Source: Istiophorus platypterus (Eukaryota > Chordata > Actinopteri > Istiophoriformes > Istiophoridae). From it: DNA of 64,000 nucleotides. Both the position numbers and the translations under genes were made by a program. Positions 38,401 to 51,700 of the stretch are shown piece after piece. The stretch lies in NCBI GenBank assembly GCA_016859345.1, contig CM029121.1, positions 5,526,029 through 5,590,028 on the forward strand, in the 5' to 3' direction. The stretch's first letter is position 1. Each line of letters opens with the position of its first letter. Under the pieces are notes generated by a model. The model made no database searches. It saw only the letters and a program-made list of their open reading frames with translations, and was not told the origin of the DNA.

Positions 38401-41400
38401 TCTGGTGACACATCAATGCACATGTGGCGGGCAATTGCTCTGGAGACAGGGGTCATTTCTAGATGCCCCAGTCTCCCATTGCTTAAGTCTCTGGTCATCT
38501 CTGAAATGACTGAATAGACAAAGCACAAGCATGTCAGAGAAAGCCCAGAGTATAAACTTATCAGTAGGGATACTACATTTAAAATTGAAAGTGAAGTTAA
38601 TCTAATGTTAAGTAAATTACAGTGAATTTCACTTTCTTCATGTCAGCTACTTTCATTTGCCTGCTAATTTCTGCCTCTGAAACGGTTGTAATCACCTAAT
38701 TTAGCTGGTTTCACAGTTTTATTGTGTATTCCTTTTTCTTTGCTGTCTGGTGGGTGGGCATCTTTTTGATTTGACCTCTTTTCTTCTTCCTGCATGTCGT
38801 CCTTCTTAGCTTCTTCCTTTTCCAAGCCTGCCTGCAGCTCTTGTGCACATAGTTAAATCAGATTAAAACAGGTACAAACTGATAGAATATGCAGATATGA
38901 TTTAATTCCTTGACGATTAATATGTGTCTCAAGTGCCTGAAGCTACCATCGTCTTTCAGATGGGAGCAATAATCCTTGTAGTAGTCAGGCAGTTCTGTAG
39001 GAAGACTTTCTCCAGGGACCCTTGGGGGCAGCAGCAGTATGTTGTTCTCATCATAACCTTGAATCAGACACAGGATCTGCATGGGATGACGCAAGAGATG
39101 GGCGAGAGAATCCAGTAGGGAAAAAAACAAAGAAAAACAGAGAGAAGACAAACAAAATACAGAAATGAACAGTTGATAATTTTACAGTCTCACACCAGAA
39201 ACATAAATTATACATACATAAACAATTGCAAATAACACATGCAATCATGCTAATACAGATGGATGCAAAGCTTTCAGACCCTTCAATAGTCATTTCACTG
39301 GTTGGATAAAAGGCCCCAACACTGAACTGTTATATTAACACAATGTAACACAATTTAATGTCATATTTTTCAGTTCTGGATACAAAATCATACAAAACAA
39401 CAGGAAAAATCAGGATTTAGTTTTAACATATGGTTCAAACCTGAGAAATGATGATGGCATGGTACAAAATCATTTATTTGTCATAGTTAACTGAGCAAGT
39501 GTTCTTGTGACTGATCGCTTTACCCCATTCCAGTGAAGGAACAGTTTACACCTTCTGGATAATGGAAACTGAGCTTTACATGAGAGTGACCCTGCAATTT
39601 TGCAATATACGTTTAATGAATACAGAAAGGTCACTGTAAAAACCTACATAGGTGTTGAATTACAAATTTGTTTGTGGTCTTGTTTCTTGCTTTCATCCTT
39701 TCAGACAGAAATACCTTTTCTTCCTCGTGGTACTGCACGTCGAACTCTAGAGAATAGAATTCTATGGGAAAAGAGCAAGGGTTTTTGACTGTGACCTCAG
39801 CTTCAACCTCAGTGCTGGCAGGCATGCAAGGCCCCAGCTCCAGCAACGACGGCAAGAACTCAAGCTGTGGCTCTTCACCCTGACCCTGGGCTGTGATGAT
39901 CACCTGCTGAGTGCTGTCAGCCACACGGACCACCAGCTGCCTGGTGTAAGCATGCTGCAAAGATATTCACAGTAGGTCACTGTTTTATTTTGTAAAACTG
40001 GCTTACAAATGTTTCAACCATTTCATAAAAGCCGTAAACCACATAATGCCATGATGCTCCGCTATGCATTGTGGCAATCTCTGAAACCAGTTAAGCTCCT
40101 AACCCCCTCAGCAGGGCTGAACTTTATCTGGACATTGACTCGTTCACCAGGGGTCAGCATGCCAGAGATGGGAGACATCTCAAACACTGCTGGAGGTGGT
40201 CGCTGCTCCTGCAAGGCTTTTTTACGCTGGTAAAGGGGCAGGAACTTATCTATCTGAGTGAAAACAAGAACAGATATACGGTAGGTCTCACACTGTTGCA
40301 TTTATATCTGTATTTGTCTTGCAATCTATTTATAAACTATATGTATGCCATGTAGACATAGTTTTTGTTACATAGACATCAATATTTAAAAAATTACTTG
40401 AAAATATCCACTAACATTTCAATAAAATTACAATAATCATACCTTTTTGAAAGACTTCAAATCCTCAGTTATGCTCCAGTGGCATGGCACAGACTCATGA
40501 TTCAACAGCTGTACTGTCTGGATCTGATGGTAAGAAAATATAAGATTTAGAAGGTTCATTTTCCTGTCTGATTGGCTACAGCAGAATGGTTTTGGTTTCA
40601 ATACACATGGCCCTCTTGCTACTTCAGCATGAAATCATTAATTCTAGTTTTAAAATAAATTTTTAACCACATTATATATAACAAAACCAAGTATAAGCTC
40701 TTCCAGTGTACAAGCTTTGTAAGATAAGTTCTTAGAAATAATAGTTAACAATTGCAACATGTCACCACAGCTCTCTCTTTATCTTTTAAGCTATATTTGT
40801 TCACCTACTTTCCTCCTCTCCTTTTAATGTATAATAATAACACAAAGTAAGATAAAATGAGCAGTAAAGTAAATTTTTAAATTATAAAAACGTTCAATGC
40901 AGTATTTTCATTAGTCATAAAACATATTAAGACACCTTTGTTGGGTTACATACTGGTATCTTGTTGTAATATGCCATTTTACGCTACTCTATCACCTGAC
41001 ACAGGCCACGCTGTACAGTGTTGAACTGCAGTGTATCTGTGGAAACAGTGATGGCTGGCATGGTCACCACTGCAGACAGCCGCACCTGCACCATTGGGCC
41101 ACCTGCAACCTGTAAACCCAAAAATAATCATCCTAAGAACAAGGCCACAATGATACTGATTACCAAGAGAGACAAGGACCCAATTATTTAGAAACTTTAA
41201 ATTGAATGAGAAATAATGACAATCTTGTACATGTATGTGTATGCCCATGTGTACCTGTATTGGCATGACAACACATACACCCCCCATCTGTAGTTTGGTT
41301 CCTTGAGGATCAAATTTAACTGTAAAAGTCTGTGTCATGCCACAAGGAAGGTTCTTCACTCTTTCAAATTCAGCACTGAAACCTTTGAAGGAACAACATC

Positions 41401-44400
41401 ACAATCATGACTCTTCTTATTTTTATGCATTCTATTGAAAAAATAAAATGTTGTATAGTGTAGAGCATTGAGAAGAACTAGAAAATTAAACTGTGAACAC
41501 TAGTAAAAATGCACAAATTAATATGAAAGGAGAAGTAAAATACTGAAAACTTACCCACATGGGACTTGAGCTACAATATATAGCTGTAAACTAATCTCTT
41601 CAGCAAAACTGAAATATCATTTTCTTAATAGTTGTGCCAGTCTGTTTCCCAGCTAATGTATGTGCATGCTTGTACAGAAACAAATTTTTGTTTGTATTTT
41701 TGTCTTTTTGTGTATTTATTAGGCATCCCATTAGGCACAATAACTACTAATTTATAAATACCAGGGGCATCATTACACAGGTTTTTTTGCATAATTGTGG
41801 TACATTAACAATGAGTTAACACATTTAATAAGAGACAGAGACAAAGAACTGAAAATTCTGTAAGACCTTAAATAATATATTATCTTACCTGTGCCAGTGA
41901 GAGGTTTGCAATTGGCATGGAATGACACAGGCACTGCTCCAACATTGGTGACATTTACAGTGTGACTGAGGACTTTGCCCAGGATGACATATCCAAAATC
42001 CAGAATATACTCGGGGAGCAGGAACCTGGGGGATTGGAAAGAGGTAGGGTGGTGAGATGAATAAGACCTCGCTAACAAGCAACATCAACATCACACAAAA
42101 GTTTGTTTACTGAAGCAAGGCTTGGCAATAATTCCATATTATCACTTGCTGAGAATCAAGAGAACTGTTTCAAGTTGTTAGAATGACATTATGTAGGCAC
42201 TTTAAAAAAACCAAGTAATTTAAATTGAAAGTTTCAAGCGATCACTATTTAAAACTCATCAATATATAAATGTTTTGGTTTTTCTTTTATTTCAGTTACA
42301 CAATATCCACTAATTTGCAAATACCACAGGACGAAAACATACCCAGCACGATATCATTCATTAACTAAGACTCTTTGAATTCCACAACACAGTTTCACAG
42401 TATTCTTACTTCAGTCCACTGAGTGGGCCATCTGTTAAAACAAAGTGTGTGTTTGTGTTTGTGTGTGTTTATACATACTTGCTGAGTCTGTAGCACTGTC
42501 TGAAGGAGTCTCTGTGTTCCAGCAAACTACCAGTCACTGCAAGAGCATTCTCTTTGACCAATAATCTCTCAATCTCCATGTGAAGAAACTCTTCATACTA
42601 GGGGAAGCATACCAAAAAGGAAAAGAGAAAGGGAGAGAGAGGCAGAAGAGGCTAAATAAACACTCAAATATTAGGCATTACAAATGCAAGTGAGGAGTTA
42701 CATATGAAGTAAACTGTAACTGTAAGATAATTCAATGTACCTCCAGATATATTTTTAGTAGGCATAGTAAATTCAGTTTTGTAAGTTTGGTTGTTATTTA
42801 CGAAAATGGTATTTTTGGATATCTTGACATGATGTAAAGCAGCAATGGATATTGGTCTTGTAAAGTAGAGCTGGCTGCTTGAAAAAAGTCCATGACCTTG
42901 GAAGATCTCATAATCAAAGAATTTGTGGTAACGAGCTTCGAGGTCTGCAGGATCAGAATGCTCCATTGCCCACATCAATAATTTTTACAACCACTGGTGC
43001 GGTAAAGATCAGGGAAATTACATGCAAAGGTTTGTTATCTATAACAACAGGGGAACAATCAGGATGATAGCGGAAGATACAGACAAATAGAGCAATTATC
43101 CCCACTAGTCAGAAAGGTAGCTGAAGATATCCCAGTTCAAATAAGTCAAAACTGCCTTCAGAATATTTCTGACCTTTAATTAAACTTCCAGATACCTCCT
43201 CCTTTTACTTTGTCGGAACTCCAGTGCCATACAGTATGTATCAACTACATTTCTACATTTTAGTATGTTATATTTAAGCTTTAGATGTCCAAAATGGTAC
43301 ATCCCTCCTCTTTTTACCCCCATTTAAAAGTTGTTTGTTTGTTTTTTTGTGGGGGGGGGTCCTTCAAATTATATATAGTAAGATTGTAAAGCCCTTAGAC
43401 ACAAAATTGTAATTTTTTGTAATAATTTTTACAATTAATATTTTTTTGAGAGTAAAAATGAATTGTAGATACTTTAGGTATAGTTATTGATCTTTAATAA
43501 GAAAATTGCTGGAGATATATTTAATGTATTGTCTTCACTAGTCAAATTGTAACTGTCTTGAACTAATATTTAAACACAGATGTGTAAATATTATAATGAA
43601 TACTCAAACAAAACCTTTTTTAAATTAGTTTATCATCCTTTTTTCTTATTTTTCCATCATAACGACAATAGACAGAAAGTGACTGACGTCTGGGTTTTTT
43701 GTTGACAAGGTGTTAGGATTTATCTTTATCTGCTATGAAAATGTTAGTGGTTAGGTGAAATCTCAGGGATCTCACTGGGACAATTCATAAAACCATGTGC
43801 AAATACTGAGGGAATAAGCAGAAAAGAGCAGTTTCCATTGTAATTCAATTATTCTTGTCAAGGACTCACCAGAAAAATCCATATACAGATAAGAAGCAGG
43901 GAAAGCCCTCCAAAATATGCCGGTTACTAACAGCAGAAATATAGCAGCACTGCCTTAGCCATAAAAAATGTTTAGCATACTATATAAACTGACCACATTG
44001 GCACAAATAATTTCCTCCTGTACTTTACTATATCTACAAAAAAAAAAATATTAATAGGGATCATGAAAAAACTGTTCTAAACAACAGTTCAGTACTAAGG
44101 TTTTGTTTAGAACAAACTGAATACAGTGTGTTATTCAAAGTAATGTTTATATCCCTTATACTTGTTGTATGTACTTGAAAGAAATAGTGTGTAGTTTTCC
44201 CTACAAGTGCTTATTAGTAAGCACTAGTAATTAAGTAAATTCAACTCAAATTAAATCAATAATTAAATAGAAAATGCTTACAAATTAAAATTAAAGAACA
44301 CTTTTTTTTGCTCCTTACAAACAAGATTTTGGGAAAGAGGAGTCTCGCATTACATCAATGTTGTTTATTGTAATTACTTACTGGGAGTATGCAGCTGGCT

Positions 44401-47400
44401 TCTATTGTGGGTCCTCTGCGAACGGTATTTCCATTCATTAGCTCCTCTATAACTCCATTTGACTCCACAGCTGTTCTTGCCTGCTGCATCACACCACTGT
44501 AGCACTCCTCTGCTGCAAGTAATCACAGTATCACACCAGAGCAGACATAAAATTATTGGTAGATTTTGTCTCAGTATTTTTATAGCATGGACGTAGTCTT
44601 ATTAGTTTGACCTGTCCATCAATTGCAAGATATTGGCTCAGTGCTTTCTAATATTAAAGGTGTAAGAAAGCAAAACAGTGAAATATGGATTATCTTTACC
44701 ATTATTGGCTAAATTTACCTCTAGAGGAACTGCTCTTTTCTGTAGCTGACTCTATTCTCCCACAATTTCCTTATAGGGAACAATAAACTATTAAACTGCA
44801 TGGATAGCACCTTCTGTTTACTGCAATAACTTTGACATAGTTTGTCCGTTCCAGTACATTGGGGAAGTAATTCCTGACAAGATTTCGGTTGAAAGGACAA
44901 GCACAGTAATAGATAAAGCAAGTTAGATTTACATCAATTTTCATAAATTGGCTTGTTGAGTAAGGATACAATCATATCTGTGTGTATGAGTGTATGTCTA
45001 TGCTTACACAGGTCTCGTGGCAAGTTCAAGCTGATCCTTGGGAACACTCCCTCTCCAGTCATTGTGATGTCATGAGGTGGTAGGAAAGCCACTCGCAGCT
45101 GAAGCCGCTTCTCAAACACCTCAGGGGTACCGGGGAGGTAGAGCACACGCAGGCATTGCTCCGCACCAGCATCAATGTGACCCTGACACACACACACACA
45201 CACAGGTAAAAAAAACAACTCATACATAATGAACGACCCCTTCATATATGAAATTGCCCCAAGATAACCTCACCGAGGCGGGGATGGCCATGGGCTGGCC
45301 AGGTTTGACCTTCTGCCCCTCCTCATTTTGCCCACTGTCTTCTCGCTGCCCTAAATCTTGCTGCTTTTCATCCTTTTCCAGGACCTTCCTCTGTTCCTCT
45401 GCCTCCTCATCCGTCTCATCCTCTTTTTGAGGGTGTATGATGCTGAATTTGAAGCCCACCTTGCCAGTATTCCTTAGGGTCACCTCGGCTTCCCCTACGT
45501 GATCAAAAAGCTGAAAGACAAAGAGGGAGACTGAGATGCACACTGTTCACTGTTACTTTTTAAATGGTAAGTACCTTTATATTCATCGCAGATGGTGTGA
45601 ATTAGTTTAGCAAACAGGAAGTTTTGGCAAAACTACTCCACCCAGTGTTTTTAGGTGGAGCGTGTGCTTTGTAAAAATGATACCATAAACAATTAGCTTT
45701 CTAGAAGTATATGGATGATGTTTGCTTCCTTTTTCACCTTATGGTTTCTGGTAATAAACATATCAAGACATCAAGGTAGTGGTTAATTTAATCTGAGCAT
45801 AAACAAACTTATTTGAGTGTTAAAAGTGAGAAAGTAATAGACAGACAAGGATAGGTAGAGACAAACAGGGAAATAGATGCACAAAATCTCAAACAGTTCA
45901 AAGTTGGCCACTCTTGCATCTAAAAGGTTGGTTGTTTCTGGACTTCCTAACTATTATGGATAAATCTAATCAAGAAAACAACACAGAGAGCAGTAGAAGG
46001 AGAATGATGATGATAACTGTTTCCAGATTGTTTCCACACTGTACTTAATGAAGGATTCAAAGTGCAAAAGCCCAAACTCTGAAAAACTAGAGAGTGACAT
46101 TCAAAATATTAATTTTATTCCTCTCATCACTCTTTCCTTTGTGAAAATGCATGTTAAAAAAATTTTGATGCCATTCTTAACCACACATATATATTATGTC
46201 CTTAAATAATGTCTATTCTAATAAAATGCCAGAAGTTATCCTACAATTTGTCCCTAAGCATTAGATTATATGATAGTGAAAAAAGTAGAATGGGTAAAAT
46301 TGGATTTTTAGTCAAAACAATTACAGTCGAAGCAAAATTATCAGCAAACAAACTACAAAAAAACAGCAAACGCATCATCACCTACATTCACAGACAAATG
46401 TGTCACACTCTACTAGGGCCTGTCAGTGTCATTTTGAAAATATCTGAATGCATCATTCATCCAAATTTGGCAAAAATCTAATTAGTTTTGTCAAGAAATA
46501 TCATGTGTCACATATGGGTGAGCAGACAGATGGCAAAGGAAGAAAAGGGAAACAAAAATCAGGATAAAAAGACAACTAGGAGGCAAATTAACACAAATAA
46601 TGGAGAGTGGTTTAAAATATAGCAAAGAAGAGCCTTGTCTTGACAGCCAGCCAAGCAGCAGTAAATTCTGCCCCTCTTGCCACTGACAGCACTCTCTAAC
46701 TCCACTCTTGGCTTTGTCCTAGCCTCAAAAATCTGTAAACACTTGGCTGAAACATAAGTATTTGACTGGTAGAGCTTGTTGGGATAAAGAACTGAGAAGT
46801 CAACTCAGGGTAAAGGAGCCCTGTATACATACCTGCGGACCAAAGTCAACATGGCTGAGGTCAAGGCTGTAGCTTATTACTGATGCTTCTCCTTTGAGTT
46901 TGATTTCATATGTAGGCCCCTGCTCTACAAGGCACTGAGCCACCACCTCTCTGCTGATGTGTTCATGGCCATAGAAAGTGAATGTGACAAGCTGTTGGTC
47001 CCCAGGTTGCAGATGACCATACATCGGCAAAACATCAAATACCTACAGACAATAAACGAAAACCATTAGAATAAACTCATTATATATACACAATATACTC
47101 ATATTCTCATTATTTACTGATTGATCCCAATCGGCTGACTTCCATTAAAGTAATGGCTTAACATTTTTGGGACATGCACTAATTTGCTCGTGTGTCAGGA
47201 GTGAGATGAGAAGTTCCATGTCCCTTTCATATCCTTTTGTATCCAAGTGTTAAAATGACAAGCTGTGTTTATACAGAGGATAATGTGCTGGACTAAATCC
47301 TGGATTTTTACTGGCCAGGTGCAATCACATCTTAGAGTACTGATGTGAGGTTGCCAAGAAATTGTTTCAGCAATTACTGACTTAATCAATATATAGTAGA

Positions 47401-48673
47401 TGCTTTGTTTTTTCTGGATTGTTGATTGGACAGAAATATAATGTATAATATCTAGACAATTTTCAGATTTCATTTGATTGATTGATTAATTAGGAAAACA
47501 ACTATAGATGCAGCCCTAATTGAGTTACATATTCACAGATATGATCAAAGGATTCTCTGGTAACTTTAGTGAGGGAAAAAATCATAAATATTATAAGTTA
47601 TAAATCAGGGAACTTTCAAAAGATTCTCAGAACTCTAATACATCAATGCATGAAAAAGCAAAAAGATATTTTTCACACTGACAGCAAAGAGGGGAATCAC
47701 CACACTGAGGTTTGCGATGGAAAATGTGTGTAAGTGAATGGGAGTGCAATGTGCATGTGTCTACCTCAATGCAGCATGTAGACAGGGAATAACATGCCCA
47801 ATAGCTGCTTTTAGCTGCTCTCCCCATCCCCTTACAACCTGGATATCTGAGGGAAACCCTTATCTCTTCACATGTGAACATTTGCCTACCTCTTCCACAC
47901 GTATAGGGCACTGTGTGACATTCTGTTCATAAACACCATGCCTGGGGCTAAGAGCAACTGGAAAGGCAGGAGGTGGTGGTCTAGAAGAAACCCTTCTTTC
48001 TTGACTCTTATTCTCTGGATTTTTTTGCTGCCCCTCTTCCTCTTGAATCTCTGTCTCTCTATGACAGTGAAAGAATAACAAATAATCAATGATGTTAAAT
48101 ATTTTTTCTCACAATGAAAGCAAAACTGTATAAAGAGACAAGCAGTACTGTAAACGGAACACTGGAAAAATCCTCTATCAATAAGAAGAGACTAGGAATA
48201 TGAATGAAACTGTGTTCTAGCTTCACAAAAATAATCGAACTAAATGACCATGAGAAATCTATACAGAAAATGCAACCAAGAGTAAATTATATTACAATCT
48301 ATTGTATATCCAATTTATCACTAACACATATTGTAAACCCCAAGTGAGGGAGATTTTTTTTAGCACCCACACCACAAAGAACTGACTCTCATTTTCTCTT
48401 TCTTTTCTACTCTCTCCTTCCCTATGGGATCAGACTGGGTGCATCCATCAAGTTAATTAAACAGAGTGTTCTATAATTAAGAGGTATTTTAATAGGCAAG
48501 CAGCAGGAAACAGGTCAGGATAGATTGCAGTGAAATGCTGAATAAACATGAAGAGAATGAAAGAGATTTAGAAAGTGAAGCCATCTCAAAGCTGGACTGG
48601 ACAAGTTCTATATTAAATCACTGAACACTGTGTTTTGTGTTTGTTTAAATTAGCTTGCAGCATTGTGTGTGTG

Positions 48674-48706
<33 letters not shown>

Positions 48707-51700
48707 ATGTAAGGCAACATTCAAGTGTATACACATTTGTCAGAGTCGCCAAGAATGCCATGGTCCTGGTGTGTTGCTTAAGAGTAGATGACAGTGAGAC
48801 AAACAGCAGGGGGCACTGTTGTATGGTCAATCTATAATGAATGCTGTTTTTAAGGGACAAGCATACCTGATGTCTGGCCTTGGGAATCACAAATGAGTAG
48901 GTCCAGCAATGCAAAATGTAATACAATACTGTGGGTCACATCTTCAAAAACAGGGTGCATTTTTGATGGATAAGTGTTCATAAGAGCCCATACGTACCAT
49001 TTGGCCCCATGTGGAAAAAGAGGCTTTTTAAAAATGTGGATCCTCTAAAAAAGAGTTTAAAACCCATAACTGATTGGTGCAGACAGTGGAACAGATGGTG
49101 AGACTGCAGATGATGACTCTGCAAGAGCTCAGTTACAAACATAAATAGCCTATTTTGACATTTTCATATTTGTCTCTCTCTTCCATCTATTCTTTCCTTC
49201 ATACCCAACATGGGTGTAACTGTGGTTTCCTATGTTCAGCCTCACTAACACTCCACACATCAAAGCCTGATGATAAATCAGACATCTCACTTCCAGCAGT
49301 CTGTTGGTTGAGTGAGTTTGATACTGAAAAACTTGTTCAGACAAATAGCTACTGGGGTTCTGGTTTTTGAGTCAGTGTGTGTTTTGAGTCAGTGTGTGTT
49401 TGCTTGTGTGTGAGTGAGTGAGAGACAGAGAGAAAGAGAGAGAGTGAGAGAGAGGCAGACTCTTGCTGGTTTACGTCTGATATAGAGCATTTAATGTAAA
49501 CTATGAATATACATGCATCATCATAGCAATTTTTTTTTTATTTCAAACCTTCAATTACTCATTTTATAAATCTTTTTTTAAGTAATAATCACTTTGGGCA
49601 GCTGAAATAGGTTGCAAACATAACACTGATATTTTAAGGGGACTTTTTTTTAAATTACCTTTTAAGTTGATTTGGTGAACTTGTTAGTAAACAGTTGCTT
49701 ATTTATACACTCAGTCACAGAACAGTATTATCATTCATTTAGAGTCATGTTTCTGGTCAAATGCTGACTGTAAGACCAATATAAACTGTCCTAAGTTCTG
49801 ATTTTGTTCTCTACCATCTCATGAGGGAAATATTTGTCTCTTTAGCTACTGAAAGCTCCACTATGTTCGCCGGCTAGCTGCTACTTGTGTCCCTCTGCCA
49901 TTTGGCGCTGACCAGGCAGTGAATGTGCTTTTCAGAACATTTTTGATATACTCAATAATGTTCCCATTCTTGGACCTACTATAGACCCTTCAAACAAAAA
50001 TGTCTTAATCACACGTATGGAAAATATAGGCATACAGATCTATAGTATATGATGCTGGGTCTCTGTAAATAATAACTATAAAGAATCTGGTCTAGACCAG
50101 CTCAAATGAAAAGTGCCCTGAGATAAGGTCTGTTATGATATGACGCTATATAAATAAAACTGAACTGAAACTGAATTGAATTCAATGATTCCTTTGCCAC
50201 AAAGTAACCAGTTTACATAAGAATGCAAATGCAGGAAAGTCAGGACTGTTTCTGAACTGTGAGCTGATTGAATATAGTAACATTCTAGGTTTAAAAGATT
50301 GAACAACTGAAAGTTACTCAAGAATCTTTATCTCATCATTGCTTCAGTACCTCTGTAAATTTTGGCTTAAACTCAAAATCCTCAAAAGCACCTGGTAGTC
50401 TTTGTTGTAAGTGATCACTTAGTTATTCAGCTGTCCATCATGCATACAAATACATACAGTACAAATAAAAAAGGTGGAATGAGCAGAAGCTTTCTAGGTT
50501 AATTCTTGCTGATAAGAGTCCTAAAAATGGAGATGTTACAGTATTTAAATGTAATGTACTCCCTCCATCTATCACTGGGATGGATGGACTGAAAGGAGTT
50601 AACCCTATTGAAAATCCCCTCTCCAAGGGCTGCGGTGTAATTACTGATAGGGTTGTAATTAGCTGAACATGGCTAGATAGAGAGGGTTTTGTGAGCAAGA
50701 AAGAGGGAAAGAGAGAGTGTGTGCGCAAAGAGTGAGGTCTCCATTTAATTAGCAAGATGGCTTATGAGACAGATTGTTAAGAGAGGTCACAATCTAATAG
50801 GGAAAGGGTGAAGAAAGAGAAGAGAAGGTTGATAAGGATTAGGTAGAGAGTAGAACCACAGGCAGAAGAAGCAGTGGATCAGGAGGAGATGGAGAAGGAA
50901 AAAAAAAATAGGCAATGTGAAACCCTAAGATGAGGACATGGAGAGGGGCAAAAAGGAAGAATACTAAGCGGGAGGAAGGGAAAAAGGCAGTAGAGGTGAT
51001 AAATCTTCTAAAGCTTTAGAAGTTAGTTGGTTCAACGCGGTGTACGGACAGGCTACTACAGTATTCACAGTCCACTGCTAGGTGAGCCAAAGAAAAAGCT
51101 TGAGATAGGCAGACTGTAACACTTGTAAAGTACACAATCAGTAGATTTGTCTTCCTCAGAGAATTTATAATGTATTTGGTTTTCAAATCAGAGGGTTAAA
51201 TGTAGAGTTACGGTACTAAATGGTAATATATGGCTAAGATCCATTTTGTTTTTGTCCCTGAATCTTGTCTATTCAGGATACTACTGTTAATTTTTTTATT
51301 TGCTCCATAGTATGAAAAAACAAGACATGACAAATGAATCATGGTATTCCAGCCTTACACAGAGCAACAATAAAAAGGCTGAATGTTCCATAGGTAAAGG
51401 TTTGTGAAAACAATGTCTCAATACTTAAGGTATAACCTTAATTTGTTATCAAATGTTGAAATACATTTTTGTCCAATTTCCTCATGCTGACTTGGTTATC
51501 TTTAACCTAGTACTTAACATTTTATAATTTAGATAGAATGTTCTGTTAACAAATCCCTATCATGTATCTGGCCAGTCATCAACAGGAATAAAAATACACT
51601 CTCCATATACATTACTATTTTTTTTGTTTGATGTTTTCTATAAGAGGAAATGACCCCCCCCCCCCTGTTTCTTTATGGCTGTTTAGTTAACCAAATTTCT

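Noticed and set aside
49810..49945. Possible dispersed repeat (GCTCCACTATGTTCGCCGGC)
   Set aside because: The string feels familiar from fish introns but there is no structural evidence (ends, tails, second copy) in this window.
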